A stretch of DNA of 64,000 nucleotides from the NCBI GenBank assembly GCA_038744685.1, contig JBCDMB010000002.1, positions 124,001 through 188,000 on the forward strand, given 5' to 3'. The translations under genes were made by a program, and so were the position numbers. This DNA comes from Verrucomicrobiota bacterium (GTDB lineage: Bacteria; Verrucomicrobiota; Verrucomicrobiia; Opitutales; Puniceicoccaceae). The notes beneath the pieces were generated by a model, which was given only the letters and a program-made list of their open reading frames with translations, searched no databases and had not been told where the DNA came from. This document shows, piece by piece, positions 45,256 to 53,327 of this stretch. Each line of letters starts with the position of its first letter. Within the stretch, counting starts at the first letter, position 1.

Positions 45256-46781
45256 TGATCCGTTCGACGATTCTGGGCCGTCGTCGATTTCTTGCAACCC
45301 TTGGAGCACTGGTAGCCGGCGGTTTGAGAGCCCTCGGTGAACCGGTTTCACCGAAAATCCGTATTTCTCTCAAAGAAGCCCATCGGGGAACCCCGGAAAT
45401 CGATTCGATGCTCCTTGAGAGCTACGGAAAACCCCTCGAACCGATCCGGAAATTTTACCTTGAGGCCCGCGAAATTTTCTCGATGGACCAATCCGCTGAT
45501 TTTTCTAACCCTGCGCTGCTTCAGGCTGCGGTTCGCAATGATCGTGTGCTGATGGGCGGCCCTTTGCTCGGCGGTCTGAGGGCTGATGGCCTGACTATTT
45601 GGATCCGTCCTTCCCTGCCGGACGCAATGACTCTGGAGGTTTGGGAAACCGGGGGCAGTCGACGGCAGCAATTCGCCATTGAACGAGGCTCTCCGGGACA
45701 AGTCCGCCGTGTCGAACTACGAGAGTTGAAAGCAGATACGAAATACCGCTATCGAATTTCGCACCACTCGACTCCGCTCGCAGAAGGAGCGTTTCGAACA
45801 GCGCCTGAGATCGATCAACGAGGACCATTCCGCATCGCTTTCGGCTCCTGCATGCACAAAATCGGCGTTCATAATACGTATCTGTCGCACGCCATCCGAA
45901 GGCGAGATCCCGCCGCCCTCCTCCTCCTCGGAGATATCGCAGCCGATGACCGGGAAGAGAAGGTAAACATGCACCGTGCCGACTACCTCTTGCGAGACGT
46001 CTCGACCGCTTGGAGCGAGCTGGCTGCAAATGTTCCGATCTATGCCTCATGGGACGATCACGACTATTTCAACAATGACCTAAGTGGCGTTCCGAATCGC
46101 TTTCGTCCCTCCGACCGGACGGCCTTGCGCGAGGTCTGGAAGGAAAACTGGAATAATCCTCAACCGGATGAGAGCCGCGCTGGAATTTACTTTAACCAAC
46201 GCGTCGGCCCGGTCGAAATTATTATGCTGGATACCCGTTCTTGCCGCGAGAACTACCGCCGAAACGAATACGGCTGCTTTCTCGGCAGCGAGCAAATGGC
46301 TTGGCTGAAAACGACGCTGCAGAACTCCACCGCACCTTTCAAAATCATCAGCAGCGGGACGATGTGGAGCGACTACGTGAGCCAGGCAAAGGACTCTTGG
46401 GGCACTTGGGACCGGGAAGGACGGGAGGAACTCTTCAACCTAATCGAGCAGGAGGGAATTGGCGGCGTTCTCCTCGTCAGCGGCGATCGACATGGTGCGC
46501 GGGCCTTCCGCATTCCTCGTCCGAGCGGATTTCAGTTTTTTGAATTCGAGCCTGCCACCCTTGGTGGTGTTCCAGGCCCGAAAGGAATTGTCAAAAACTG
46601 CCCCGAGCAGATTTTCGGCTACGACGGAAGGGATTTCGTTGCTTTCGGAGAGTTCACTTTTGAGACGGACACCGCCGAACCCGGTGTCACTTTCCGCCTG
46701 ATCGACCAATCCGGCGCGGTGCTGGAAGAACATCACTTTCAATACGGTGAGCTGTTGCCGAAGACTTCCGCTCAAGCTTGA
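45252..46781 (+). CDS. Tat-exported PhoD-like alkaline phosphatase
   Basis: 509 residues. GRRRFLATLGALVAGG is a Tat signal. After a ~75-residue leader and a small Ig-like domain (LRADGLTIWIRPSLPD), the metallophosphoesterase part shows FRIAFGSCMH, LLLLGDIAADD, YASWDDHDYFNND and VSGDRHGARAF, the metal-binding blocks of the PhoD family. PhoD enzymes hydrolyse phosphate esters, using calcium and iron; here it may act on phosphorylated glycan or simply on sulfate/phosphate ester mixtures. Translationally coupled to the sulfatase before it. Confidence 0.9.
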   Translation: MMIRSTILGRRRFLATLGALVAGGLRALGEPVSPKIRISLKEAHRGTPEIDSMLLESYGKPLEPIRKFYLEAREIFSMDQSADFSNPALLQAAVRNDRVLMGGPLLGGLRADGLTIWIRPSLPDAMTLEVWETGGSRRQQFAIERGSPGQVRRVELRELKADTKYRYRISHHSTPLAEGAFRTAPEIDQRGPFRIAFGSCMHKIGVHNTYLSHAIRRRDPAALLLLGDIAADDREEKVNMHRADYLLRDVSTAWSELAANVPIYASWDDHDYFNNDLSGVPNRFRPSDRTALREVWKENWNNPQPDESRAGIYFNQRVGPVEIIMLDTRSCRENYRRNEYGCFLGSEQMAWLKTTLQNSTAPFKIISSGTMWSDYVSQAKDSWGTWDREGREELFNLIEQEGIGGVLLVSGDRHGARAFRIPRPSGFQFFEFEPATLGGVPGPKGIVKNCPEQIFGYDGRDFVAFGEFTFETDTAEPGVTFRLIDQSGAVLEEHHFQYGELLPKTSAQA

Positions 46782-46804
46782 GCTCTCCAAACAGAAACCT
46801 CGAA

Positions 46805-47149
46805 ATGAACATGCACCCGAAGCATCGTCTTGCAGAGGCTTTTCTTCTGCTCGCCGCCTCTTCTTTCCCTCTCTCGGCAGCTGAAACGCCCATCGACCAC
46901 CCAGCGGTCGACAATCTCGAATTCCTTTGGTGGCAATACCGGGAGGCGGGAGACTTCCCCGGAATTATTTCGATTGAAGGCGTCTCTGAACAAGTGGCAA
47001 CGGTAAGTCTTCCACTCGAAGCCGGCGGTACCCAAATTCATCTCATTTTGGAAGTGCGCGACCTCAATCCGATCGCTTCGCTTTACGACTATCGGCGGAT
47101 TGTTTTCGATACAGAGGACGGCGAGCCGAAGAAAGATCCAGTTTTATGA
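46805..47149 (+). CDS. Small secreted protein: lone Sde182 C-terminal-like domain
   Basis: 114 residues from the ATG at 46805 (a TTG at 46778 is less likely). Signal peptide to about residue 20 (PLSAAE). The mature part, DHPAVDNLEFLWWQYREAGDFPG through IHLILEVRD and LYDYRRIVF, matches the C-terminal beta-sandwich that normally ends DUF1593/Sde182-type cellulose-binding or nucleoside-hydrolase-like proteins. The catalytic-like front domain is absent, yet a signal peptide is present, so this looks like a purposeful stand-alone binding module. Its stop overlaps the next sulfatase start (ATGA). Confidence 0.75.
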   Translation: MNMHPKHRLAEAFLLLAASSFPLSAAETPIDHPAVDNLEFLWWQYREAGDFPGIISIEGVSEQVATVSLPLEAGGTQIHLILEVRDLNPIASLYDYRRIVFDTEDGEPKKDPVL

Positions 47150-48924
47150 AGAGCAACAACCGAACGACAAAGGTCGGGCAAGTCAGCGCAATTTTGCTGG
47201 GTCTGATTGGGGGTTTGTCATCCGCTTTTTCGGGAGAGCGCCCCAACATTCTACTCATTCAGGTGGATGATCTCGGCTACAGTGACCTCGGCATCCACGG
47301 GAACACCGTAATTCAAACACCAAGCCTCGATCGTCTGGGCGAAGAGTCGATGCGCTTCGACCGCTTCTACGTCCACCCTCTCTGTGCACCGACGCGTGCC
47401 TCTCTTCTGTCCGGCAAGCACTTCTGGCGGGTTGGTGTCTACGGTGTTCATGCGGGAACTGACTTCATGAATCTTGAGGAGACCACCGTCGCCGAAATCA
47501 TGCGCGACGCTGGCTACCGAACCGGCATGTGGGGCAAATGGCACAGCGGAAAGACGGACGGCTACTTCCCTTGGGACCGTGGATTCGAAGAGGCCTTTAT
47601 GGCTGACCTCTATGAGTATCAGGACAACGAGGGCCGGTTGAATGGCGAGCCAGTCCAAACCGATGGATGGACACCGGCAGTCCTCACCGATTTCGCGATC
47701 GACTTCATGCGAAAGGACTCGCCGAAACCGTTCTTTGCCTACGTTTCGTATCTTTCTCCACACGGGCCGTGGACGGCTCCCGAGGACTACATCGAGCCCT
47801 ACACTTCCGCTGGCTTTTCGGAGCATGCATCCACTTTGTTTGGTATGATCACCCACCTGGATTTCCAGATCGGAAGGCTTCTCGAGGCAGTCGACCAATC
47901 AGGTCTTCGAGACTCCACTCTTGTTCTCTTTATCAGTGACAACGGACCCGCCCGGAACGTGAAGGGTCAGCCGGTCACAATTGAAGAGTGGGAGCAACGC
48001 GTTGCCCCGCTCGAACTTCGGGGACACAAGTCGTCACCCTACGAAAACGGTATTCGCTCTCCTCTCTTTATTCGCTGGGGCGACCGCCTCCCTGCGGTTG
48101 CGGACAGCCGTCTTCTTTCCGTTGAGGATCTTCTGCCGACCTTTGCGGAACTGGCTGGTGCCGAGATTCCCTATGACCTTGATGGGCAGAGTTTCGCTGG
48201 CCTTCTCGAAAACTCCGAAACAGAATGGCCTGATCGGACGCTGTTTTTCTCCTCCAGTTATCCGCGGCTCCCGAAAGGTATGAGCAGACAGCAGGCGCGC
48301 TTGGAGAAGTCCGAGCTTCCGGCTGATCTCCAATTGCTGACCGTCATGTCAGATGACTTCAAGTTTCTCAAACAGGGCGACAGTGCCGAGCTTTTCGCCT
48401 TTCCGGACGATATCCGCGAACAGAACAACCTCGCCTCCGAACAACCGGAAACAGCTGAGGCGTTGCGAGACATGGCAGACGCATGGTTTGGCGAAATTAT
48501 CTCCGAACCGGGTTCCTTCACCCGGCCTCTTTTGCTCGTTGGACATGAAGGGAACGTAATTTCCAGAATTCCCGCCTACTGCCTCGCCGGTTCGCGAGGT
48601 GGCCTGAGAAACGCCAACCACACCCTGAACAATTGGAGAAATCCGGGAGACGCAGCCCTTTTTGATTTGGATATACAGACTCCCGGAAACTACACAATCG
48701 AAGTCGAGTTTGCCAAGCCGGTGAGCAGCCCAACCCGAATGCAGGTCCAAATTTCTGGTCAAACTGTCGAACTGACTGTCTTTGGGGAAACTCCGTCGAA
48801 GAATCTAACGTCCTCTGAGCCGGTTCAGCTCGAAATGGGTCCCGCATCCTTAGAGATCGAGCTGATTACTCCACTGGATAACCCCGCATCGGTGGATCTC
48901 GTCCGTATCGAACGCTCGCTCTAG
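47146..48924 (+). CDS. Secreted S1 sulfatase with C-terminal beta-sandwich
   Basis: 592 residues, last of the four-gene operon. Signal peptide to about residue 30, metal pair Asp41-Asp42 in QVDDLGYSD and core CAPTR with Cys80, then ASLLSGKHFWRVGVYG. GKWHSGKTDGYFPWDRG and ISDNGPARN are normal family blocks; an extra segment (TIEEWEQRVAPLELRG) precedes the YENGIRSPLFIRWG strand. Residues ~480-592 (GDAALFDLDIQTPGNYTIEVEF) form a beta-sandwich like that on the sulfatase at 4732. It may position the enzyme on polymeric substrate. Confidence 0.94.
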   Translation: MKSNNRTTKVGQVSAILLGLIGGLSSAFSGERPNILLIQVDDLGYSDLGIHGNTVIQTPSLDRLGEESMRFDRFYVHPLCAPTRASLLSGKHFWRVGVYGVHAGTDFMNLEETTVAEIMRDAGYRTGMWGKWHSGKTDGYFPWDRGFEEAFMADLYEYQDNEGRLNGEPVQTDGWTPAVLTDFAIDFMRKDSPKPFFAYVSYLSPHGPWTAPEDYIEPYTSAGFSEHASTLFGMITHLDFQIGRLLEAVDQSGLRDSTLVLFISDNGPARNVKGQPVTIEEWEQRVAPLELRGHKSSPYENGIRSPLFIRWGDRLPAVADSRLLSVEDLLPTFAELAGAEIPYDLDGQSFAGLLENSETEWPDRTLFFSSSYPRLPKGMSRQQARLEKSELPADLQLLTVMSDDFKFLKQGDSAELFAFPDDIREQNNLASEQPETAEALRDMADAWFGEIISEPGSFTRPLLLVGHEGNVISRIPAYCLAGSRGGLRNANHTLNNWRNPGDAALFDLDIQTPGNYTIEVEFAKPVSSPTRMQVQISGQTVELTVFGETPSKNLTSSEPVQLEMGPASLEIELITPLDNPASVDLVRIERSL

Positions 48925-49021
48925 AGATTTCATAAACCGAAAACTCTCTGGCGGGTGATATCCTATCAATGACTGCATGCCTCGCCAATAATCGGATATC
49001 AATTACTTGTAACGTCCATGG

Positions 49022-49032
49022 TTAATCGTTTT
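49022..49032 (+). promoter_or_regulatory. Operator-like motif, site 8
   Basis: TTAATCGTTTT is the reverse complement of the AAAACGATTAA core of site 3. It lies 39 bases before the start chosen for the PEP-CTERM gene at 49072. Confidence 0.45.
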
Positions 49033-49071
49033 TTCTTGACGACCAGACCTCTTCATTGCAGCCTTCTTGTA

Positions 49072-49764
49072 ATGGCAAATTCCAGAATTTTCCTCAAGGT
49101 AGTTTTACCCCTCTTTCTTGCGTCCGTCTCCTACTCTCAAGTCACGATCAGTTGGATCCAAGGTTCGCAAGATAACGCTGGCTCGGGGGTATCGCACACC
49201 CTCTCAAACCTCTCGGGGAGCGTCACTTTAGCGACCGACCCGGTCTTGTCATGGGGTGCTTTGTCGTCCGATCTTTTTTCTACGCCTTCAACCGGGTTCA
49301 TCGAAATCGTTTACGATGGGCGTTTGAGTTTCGACCCCAATGATTTCGCGAGCGGAACAGACTCAGGAGGGAATTCACTTCGGACCAACAGCAGCGGACT
49401 TGGAATTGCGGGAGGTAGCAACGGTAACAATGCAGGAGCAGGTGACGCTTTACTGCTCACCTTCAACTTTACCGACCTCACAGCCGGAGCACAAGTAGTT
49501 GTAACCGGATATTCGTCAGGCATAAATGGTCTGCAGCTCTGGGAAGACGGAGCCTCTAGTGCGTCTGCAAGCGGCAGCACTGTGGCGGGACAGAGTATTG
49601 TGATCGAGGACGGAGATACGATCGCTCTCTACGTGGCGAGTGGAGCGGGTCGAATTGGAAGCTACACCCTCGACATCATTCCAGAGCCATCTAGCTTTGG
49701 GATGATCGCAGGTATAGGAGCCGCAGTTCTGGTCCTCACCCGAAGGAAAAAGCGGATATCCTAG
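49072..49764 (+). CDS. PEP-CTERM sorting domain surface protein
   Basis: 230 residues from MANSRIFLKVVLPLFLASVSYSQ, a compact signal peptide. The in-frame ATG at 49018 would add 18 residues and place site 8 inside the gene. The body contains GFIEIVYDGRLSFDPNDFASGTDSGG and GLGIAGGSNGNNAGAGDALLLTFNFTDL, the same arrangement as in the PEP-CTERM proteins at 40666 and 52087. IPEPSSFGMIAGI, a hydrophobic helix and RRKKRIS end it. Function unknown. Confidence 0.88.
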   Translation: MANSRIFLKVVLPLFLASVSYSQVTISWIQGSQDNAGSGVSHTLSNLSGSVTLATDPVLSWGALSSDLFSTPSTGFIEIVYDGRLSFDPNDFASGTDSGGNSLRTNSSGLGIAGGSNGNNAGAGDALLLTFNFTDLTAGAQVVVTGYSSGINGLQLWEDGASSASASGSTVAGQSIVIEDGDTIALYVASGAGRIGSYTLDIIPEPSSFGMIAGIGAAVLVLTRRKKRIS

Positions 49765-49916
49765 GCGGATTCGGGGAATTTCCCAAGCACGACCTTTTGC
49801 CCAATCAAAAGACTTTACCTAGAAAGCTCTTTAGGCACTGCTTGACGGCAAGAAGTAATCTTGCCTCCGCAAAAAACCCAGACGTCAAGGGCGGCCAAGC
49901 GATCAGCGCTACGGGC

Positions 49917-51509
49917 TCAAAGCGGATCGCCTTCTCCACCCCAGTCTGAGAGAGCATCCCAGATTGTGCCTTCGCGCTGGGCTGGCGTGGTCACCAGCAC
50001 GACTGCTTCCGAACCCAAACGATCCTCCAGCTGTTTGTAATAGAGACTCCGCGGAGTCACGTGAACCTGGCGCGACTCCCAGAAACCAAACGGCTCTCCG
50101 GGGACCCAGATGCCCTGAGAGCGTGAACCAACGCATCCGATCGCGAAGTTCATGGCTCCTTTCGGTGCGTCGCAGATAAAGCTGTCCGACACGCAATTCC
50201 AAAAGACGGTTTGCGCACCGGCCCAACCATGCCCACTCCCCGAGCCTCCGCGGTTTTGCACGTTGATTTCCTCTCCCTTGACGTTGTCAAAAAGGATGCC
50301 CTCCGAGTAGCGGTGGTGTGGTCCAATATCGGAGAACGTGTTCTCCGCCAAACAATCCACAAAGGCGATCGGACCCGGTGTTTTTGAATTGGTTACATAA
50401 TCGTGCCGACCACCCCGCGTGTAGCAGCGATGCACCAGAATAAAAGAGGAGTCGTCGATCGTGAATGAGTAGCGTCGACCACCGGTGAGGATCGACTTCG
50501 GGTCAAGCTGCGCACAATCCTCAACAGTGATATAGAGGCTATGGTTGCCGATGTCGACGCAGCTTCGTCCAAAATATCGAGCCGTAACCTGCCGCGCCCA
50601 GCCATTTTCAACCCGCGAGAAGCGGATCGCATCCCAACCGTGTTTTTCGTCCGTATCGTTTGTAAAGGAAGATTCCAACCGCACCCGTTCGATCCCCACA
50701 TTTTGCAAAGCACCGTCGAACTGGTAGCGATAGATCTCGCCGCCTCCATACTGTGACTCAATCGCCTGCACTACCGGAGCATTGAGAGTGATTTCATTTC
50801 CATCGATTGCCGTAACCACCCGGGGGCTGGTCGCGCGGTATGCCCGGTCCGTCCAGCCCCACTGGGCCATATCGAGCAACTCGATCCAAGCCTGATTCGG
50901 CGTCCGGTGAACCATCACTCGATCGCCAACCGAGAGCCCTGAAGTCGAAGCCACATTGAAGGAATGGGCACCACTCGGCACGAGGGCATCAGTGATCGCT
51001 GTCGAGGTGCCCCCGATCCTGCTCCAGCCACCAGATCCCTCGAACTCGAAAAGGTTGTCCCGAACCGTAGCGGTAAATTCGATGACGGTTCCTGATGTCC
51101 CCTGCCCCTCACCCCGGATCACAATTCCCCCGGTGGTGATCCGAAGGGTCTTTGAGACAGAGTAGTTGCCGGCTCGCAGAAGGACCGCTCCGCGAAAGCC
51201 CTCTGCCGAAAGAGGCATGGCCGCAACTGTATCAATTGCGTCCTGGATCCGCGCCCAGTCGTCTCCACCATTTGAATCCGGATCCAGCGAAACCGCTACC
51301 GGCACCCATGGAATCGGCACCCCGCCCCCTCGGTAACCCGCATGGGAAAAATCAATCATTCGATTGCCGGTGCTCGTCTGCCCCTCGTTTGCATAACCGG
51401 CGTAGACCAATCGTCCGTCCTCCCCGGGGAACACCAACGAAGAATATGACTCAGCGTTGAGGGAAACGGTCTGAAATATGAAGAAAAAAAGGATTGGGAG
51501 GGGCTTCAT
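49917..51509 (-). CDS. Secreted right-handed beta-helix protein, polysaccharide-lyase-like
   Basis: 530 residues from MKPLPILFFFIF; an upstream in-frame ATG would add 25 non-signal residues. Signal to about residue 19 (LNAES). The mature start VFPGEDGRLVYAGYAN and GNRMIDFSHAGYRGGGVPIP is typical of a secreted beta-helix group. QDAIDTVAAMPLS and GAVLLRAGNYSVSKTLRITTGGIVIRGEG open the helix. Later turns include DTDEKHGWDAIRFSRVENGWARQV and VHRCYTRGGRHDYVTNSKTPGPIAFVD-like strands. Catalytic residues and CAZy class cannot be fixed by eye; a lyase or hydrolase on an acidic glycan is plausible. Confidence 0.8.
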   Translation of the reverse strand: MKPLPILFFFIFQTVSLNAESYSSLVFPGEDGRLVYAGYANEGQTSTGNRMIDFSHAGYRGGGVPIPWVPVAVSLDPDSNGGDDWARIQDAIDTVAAMPLSAEGFRGAVLLRAGNYSVSKTLRITTGGIVIRGEGQGTSGTVIEFTATVRDNLFEFEGSGGWSRIGGTSTAITDALVPSGAHSFNVASTSGLSVGDRVMVHRTPNQAWIELLDMAQWGWTDRAYRATSPRVVTAIDGNEITLNAPVVQAIESQYGGGEIYRYQFDGALQNVGIERVRLESSFTNDTDEKHGWDAIRFSRVENGWARQVTARYFGRSCVDIGNHSLYITVEDCAQLDPKSILTGGRRYSFTIDDSSFILVHRCYTRGGRHDYVTNSKTPGPIAFVDCLAENTFSDIGPHHRYSEGILFDNVKGEEINVQNRGGSGSGHGWAGAQTVFWNCVSDSFICDAPKGAMNFAIGCVGSRSQGIWVPGEPFGFWESRQVHVTPRSLYYKQLEDRLGSEAVVLVTTPAQREGTIWDALSDWGGEGDPL

Positions 51510-52086
51510 ACGATGGGGGTCGTCCGCAACAGTCGTTTTTGCAAGAGGCCCTCCTTTGCTACGATCATTCCCCACAAGAGACAAACCTAATCACCTCCGG
51601 ACTTGCGGCGGGCGGGCCTAAATAATATTTTACACATCGAGCCCCGACGGAGAATTCTCGGCAGGCAGAGAAAAGGGGGAACCCGCAGAGTCGATCACAG
51701 CACCGCTTTCAGGCACGATATGCAGAAGCGGGGTGCTTACTGGAGAAAGCATCTATCGTAGGTTTCGCCCTACGGATTCTTCCGAACCTCAGAAAAAGAG
51801 ATTTCTTAGAGGATTAACGTTTGCTTCGGTTTGGGTCCTTCCTCTTTCCAAAACCGTTGCCTTCCATGGAAAAACGAGAGTCTTCAGGGGGTTCCACAAA
51901 AATTTAGCGCTACTATCGACTCACTTGTCGGAAGTTCGAAAAGCCAAAAAATTCTGGTTTCTGATTTAAGCAAACCTCCCTACCCAATAGACCGGGGCCG
52001 CCCTGAGCTTCATGTTGGGACCTTCTATCCTGTGGGTGGTGACGATAAAGGGCTCCGCGGCCCAACTCGTTGTGCCCGACCGAGCC
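51510..52086. other. 577-base intergenic region with hairpin and a 40-codon frame
   Basis: No gene is convincing. A 40-codon minus-strand frame at 51630-51752 (starting MLSPVSTPLLHIVPESG) reads like the end of a protein rather than a gene. Beside it is a 6-bp hairpin, CGTAGG/CCTACG, at 51757-51774. A TAACGTTT near 51816 is not upstream of any gene. The region may hold remains of a lost gene. Confidence 0.4.
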
Positions 52087-52854
52087 CTACCGGCGGCGGC
52101 GAAGAAGCACCAACGTAAAGGCGCCTAAGCCGATCAAACTCGCGTAAGCAGACGGTTCAGGCACGATGACGAACTGCCAATCCTTCAAACTTTTCGTACC
52201 GGAACCCTCCGCCCAGAAAGCAAATTGGTCCCCGTCAAGGACCTCTCTGTTGTTCAAAGGCCATATAACGCTGCTTCCCGGCGCGAATTCACTCCCGTCA
52301 ATTATTTGGATGGGGGTCGTGGGAGTTCCAGCGACGTTACGATACTGCAAGTTGAGGTTGGCACTGGTGTCCCTCACCCTTGTGTTCACAATCGCTAGAA
52401 ATTCTCCGTCCACCAAATTTAAGTTCGTGGTGTCAAATTCGAAGATGATTGCCTCTCCGGCCCCAATACTCAAACCACCACCTCCGTCGTTCAAACCCCA
52501 GCCGTTAGCATTGTTTGTCTCAATGAAATTTCCAGTGCTTCCGCCACTCCAATCAACAGGATTAAACGCAGTATCATTGTCGCCAAGCCCAACGATAGTC
52601 ATTTCAAAAGTCCCAGTAGAGCTGATAGCACCAAAACTCCCTCCAGAGCCGCTTATTGACAGGCTGTTCGTATCGTCTGGGTTAATCGCTGTCTGAACAA
52701 CCGTATCCGCGACGACGTCGAACTGGAACGTCGCATTGGCCGTCAAACCTGAGCCTCCAGTTGTCATGTCGAACGTGAACTGCGAGTGGGCCGAGAGCCC
52801 AAACGCCGCCGTTCCAACCAAAACTGAAAGGAATCCTGGGGAAAATACATTCAT
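52087..52854 (-). CDS. PEP-CTERM sorting domain surface protein
   Basis: 255 residues from MNVFSPGFLSVLVG; the ORF start 147 bases upstream would include site 9 and a Cys/Arg-rich non-signal leader. Signal to about residue 25 (LSAHSQ). Mature motifs include STGTFEMTIVGLGDNDTAFNPVDW and NGWGLNDGGGGLSIGAGEAIIFEFDTTNLN, again the pattern of the 40666 and 49072 proteins. The tail is IVPEPSAYASLIGLGAF and RRRR at the very end. Confidence 0.88.
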   Translation of the reverse strand: MNVFSPGFLSVLVGTAAFGLSAHSQFTFDMTTGGSGLTANATFQFDVVADTVVQTAINPDDTNSLSISGSGGSFGAISSTGTFEMTIVGLGDNDTAFNPVDWSGGSTGNFIETNNANGWGLNDGGGGLSIGAGEAIIFEFDTTNLNLVDGEFLAIVNTRVRDTSANLNLQYRNVAGTPTTPIQIIDGSEFAPGSSVIWPLNNREVLDGDQFAFWAEGSGTKSLKDWQFVIVPEPSAYASLIGLGAFTLVLLRRRR

Positions 52855-53327
52855 GGCTTTAACAGATTTCAGGGTTTCAGTGATTAGCTCAAACCGTAGA
52901 TCTCGAAAACACTGATTGCAATAGCAAAAACGTTTTATCATCCTGCACATTCTCGACTCAATTGAGCAATCTTTTCGGAACCACCACACCAATCCAACCA
53001 CCGAAGGTCATTTCGATTCACATAATTTTCCTACTCTTAGCCACTAATTTCCCACCCGGGTTTCCCTGTCCCACTGTGTATCGCCAGCCTTGCTCCTCTT
53101 TTTGGAGGAGAGCGAATTTACATCGCAGCGGATTTCGAAGCGGACGATGACTCTGGGCGCGCTCAAAGCTAGTCGCTTACCGCCTACGATCCCAATGACG
53201 CTAAAGAAACCAAGGAAATCGTCCTCCGCATTATCGACGGAGAATAGCTCGAAACCAAAACCTCAACCGTCTTGATTCAAAACTAGCCGATCATTGTCCT
53301 GTTCACTCCTCCCCGAAAGAACCCCCT
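52855..53327. other. 473-base divergent region with an operator-like site and a possible gene relic
   Basis: Site 9 lies at its left end. From about 53099 to 53287 one plus-strand frame reads YIAADFEADDDSGRAQ, stop, SLTAYDPNDAKETKEIVLRI, stop, and ends with another stop. The wording looks protein-like but is interrupted, so it may be a relic of a secreted protein. I could not identify the family. Confidence 0.35.
52926..52939 (-). promoter_or_regulatory. Operator-like motif, site 9
   Basis: AAAAACGTTTTATC lies 71 bases upstream of the PEP-CTERM start at 52854. Its right half ACGTTTTATC is shared with site 5. Confidence 0.5.

Noticed and set aside
48956-49001. TGATATCC/GGATATCA inverted repeat as terminator after the sulfatase at 47146
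   Set aside because: The 30-base loop and lack of a T run make an intrinsic terminator unlikely.
51630-51752. 40-codon minus-strand frame as a small gene
   Set aside because: No ribosome site or signal peptide; may be a fragment of a lost gene, so kept only as a note on the intergenic region.
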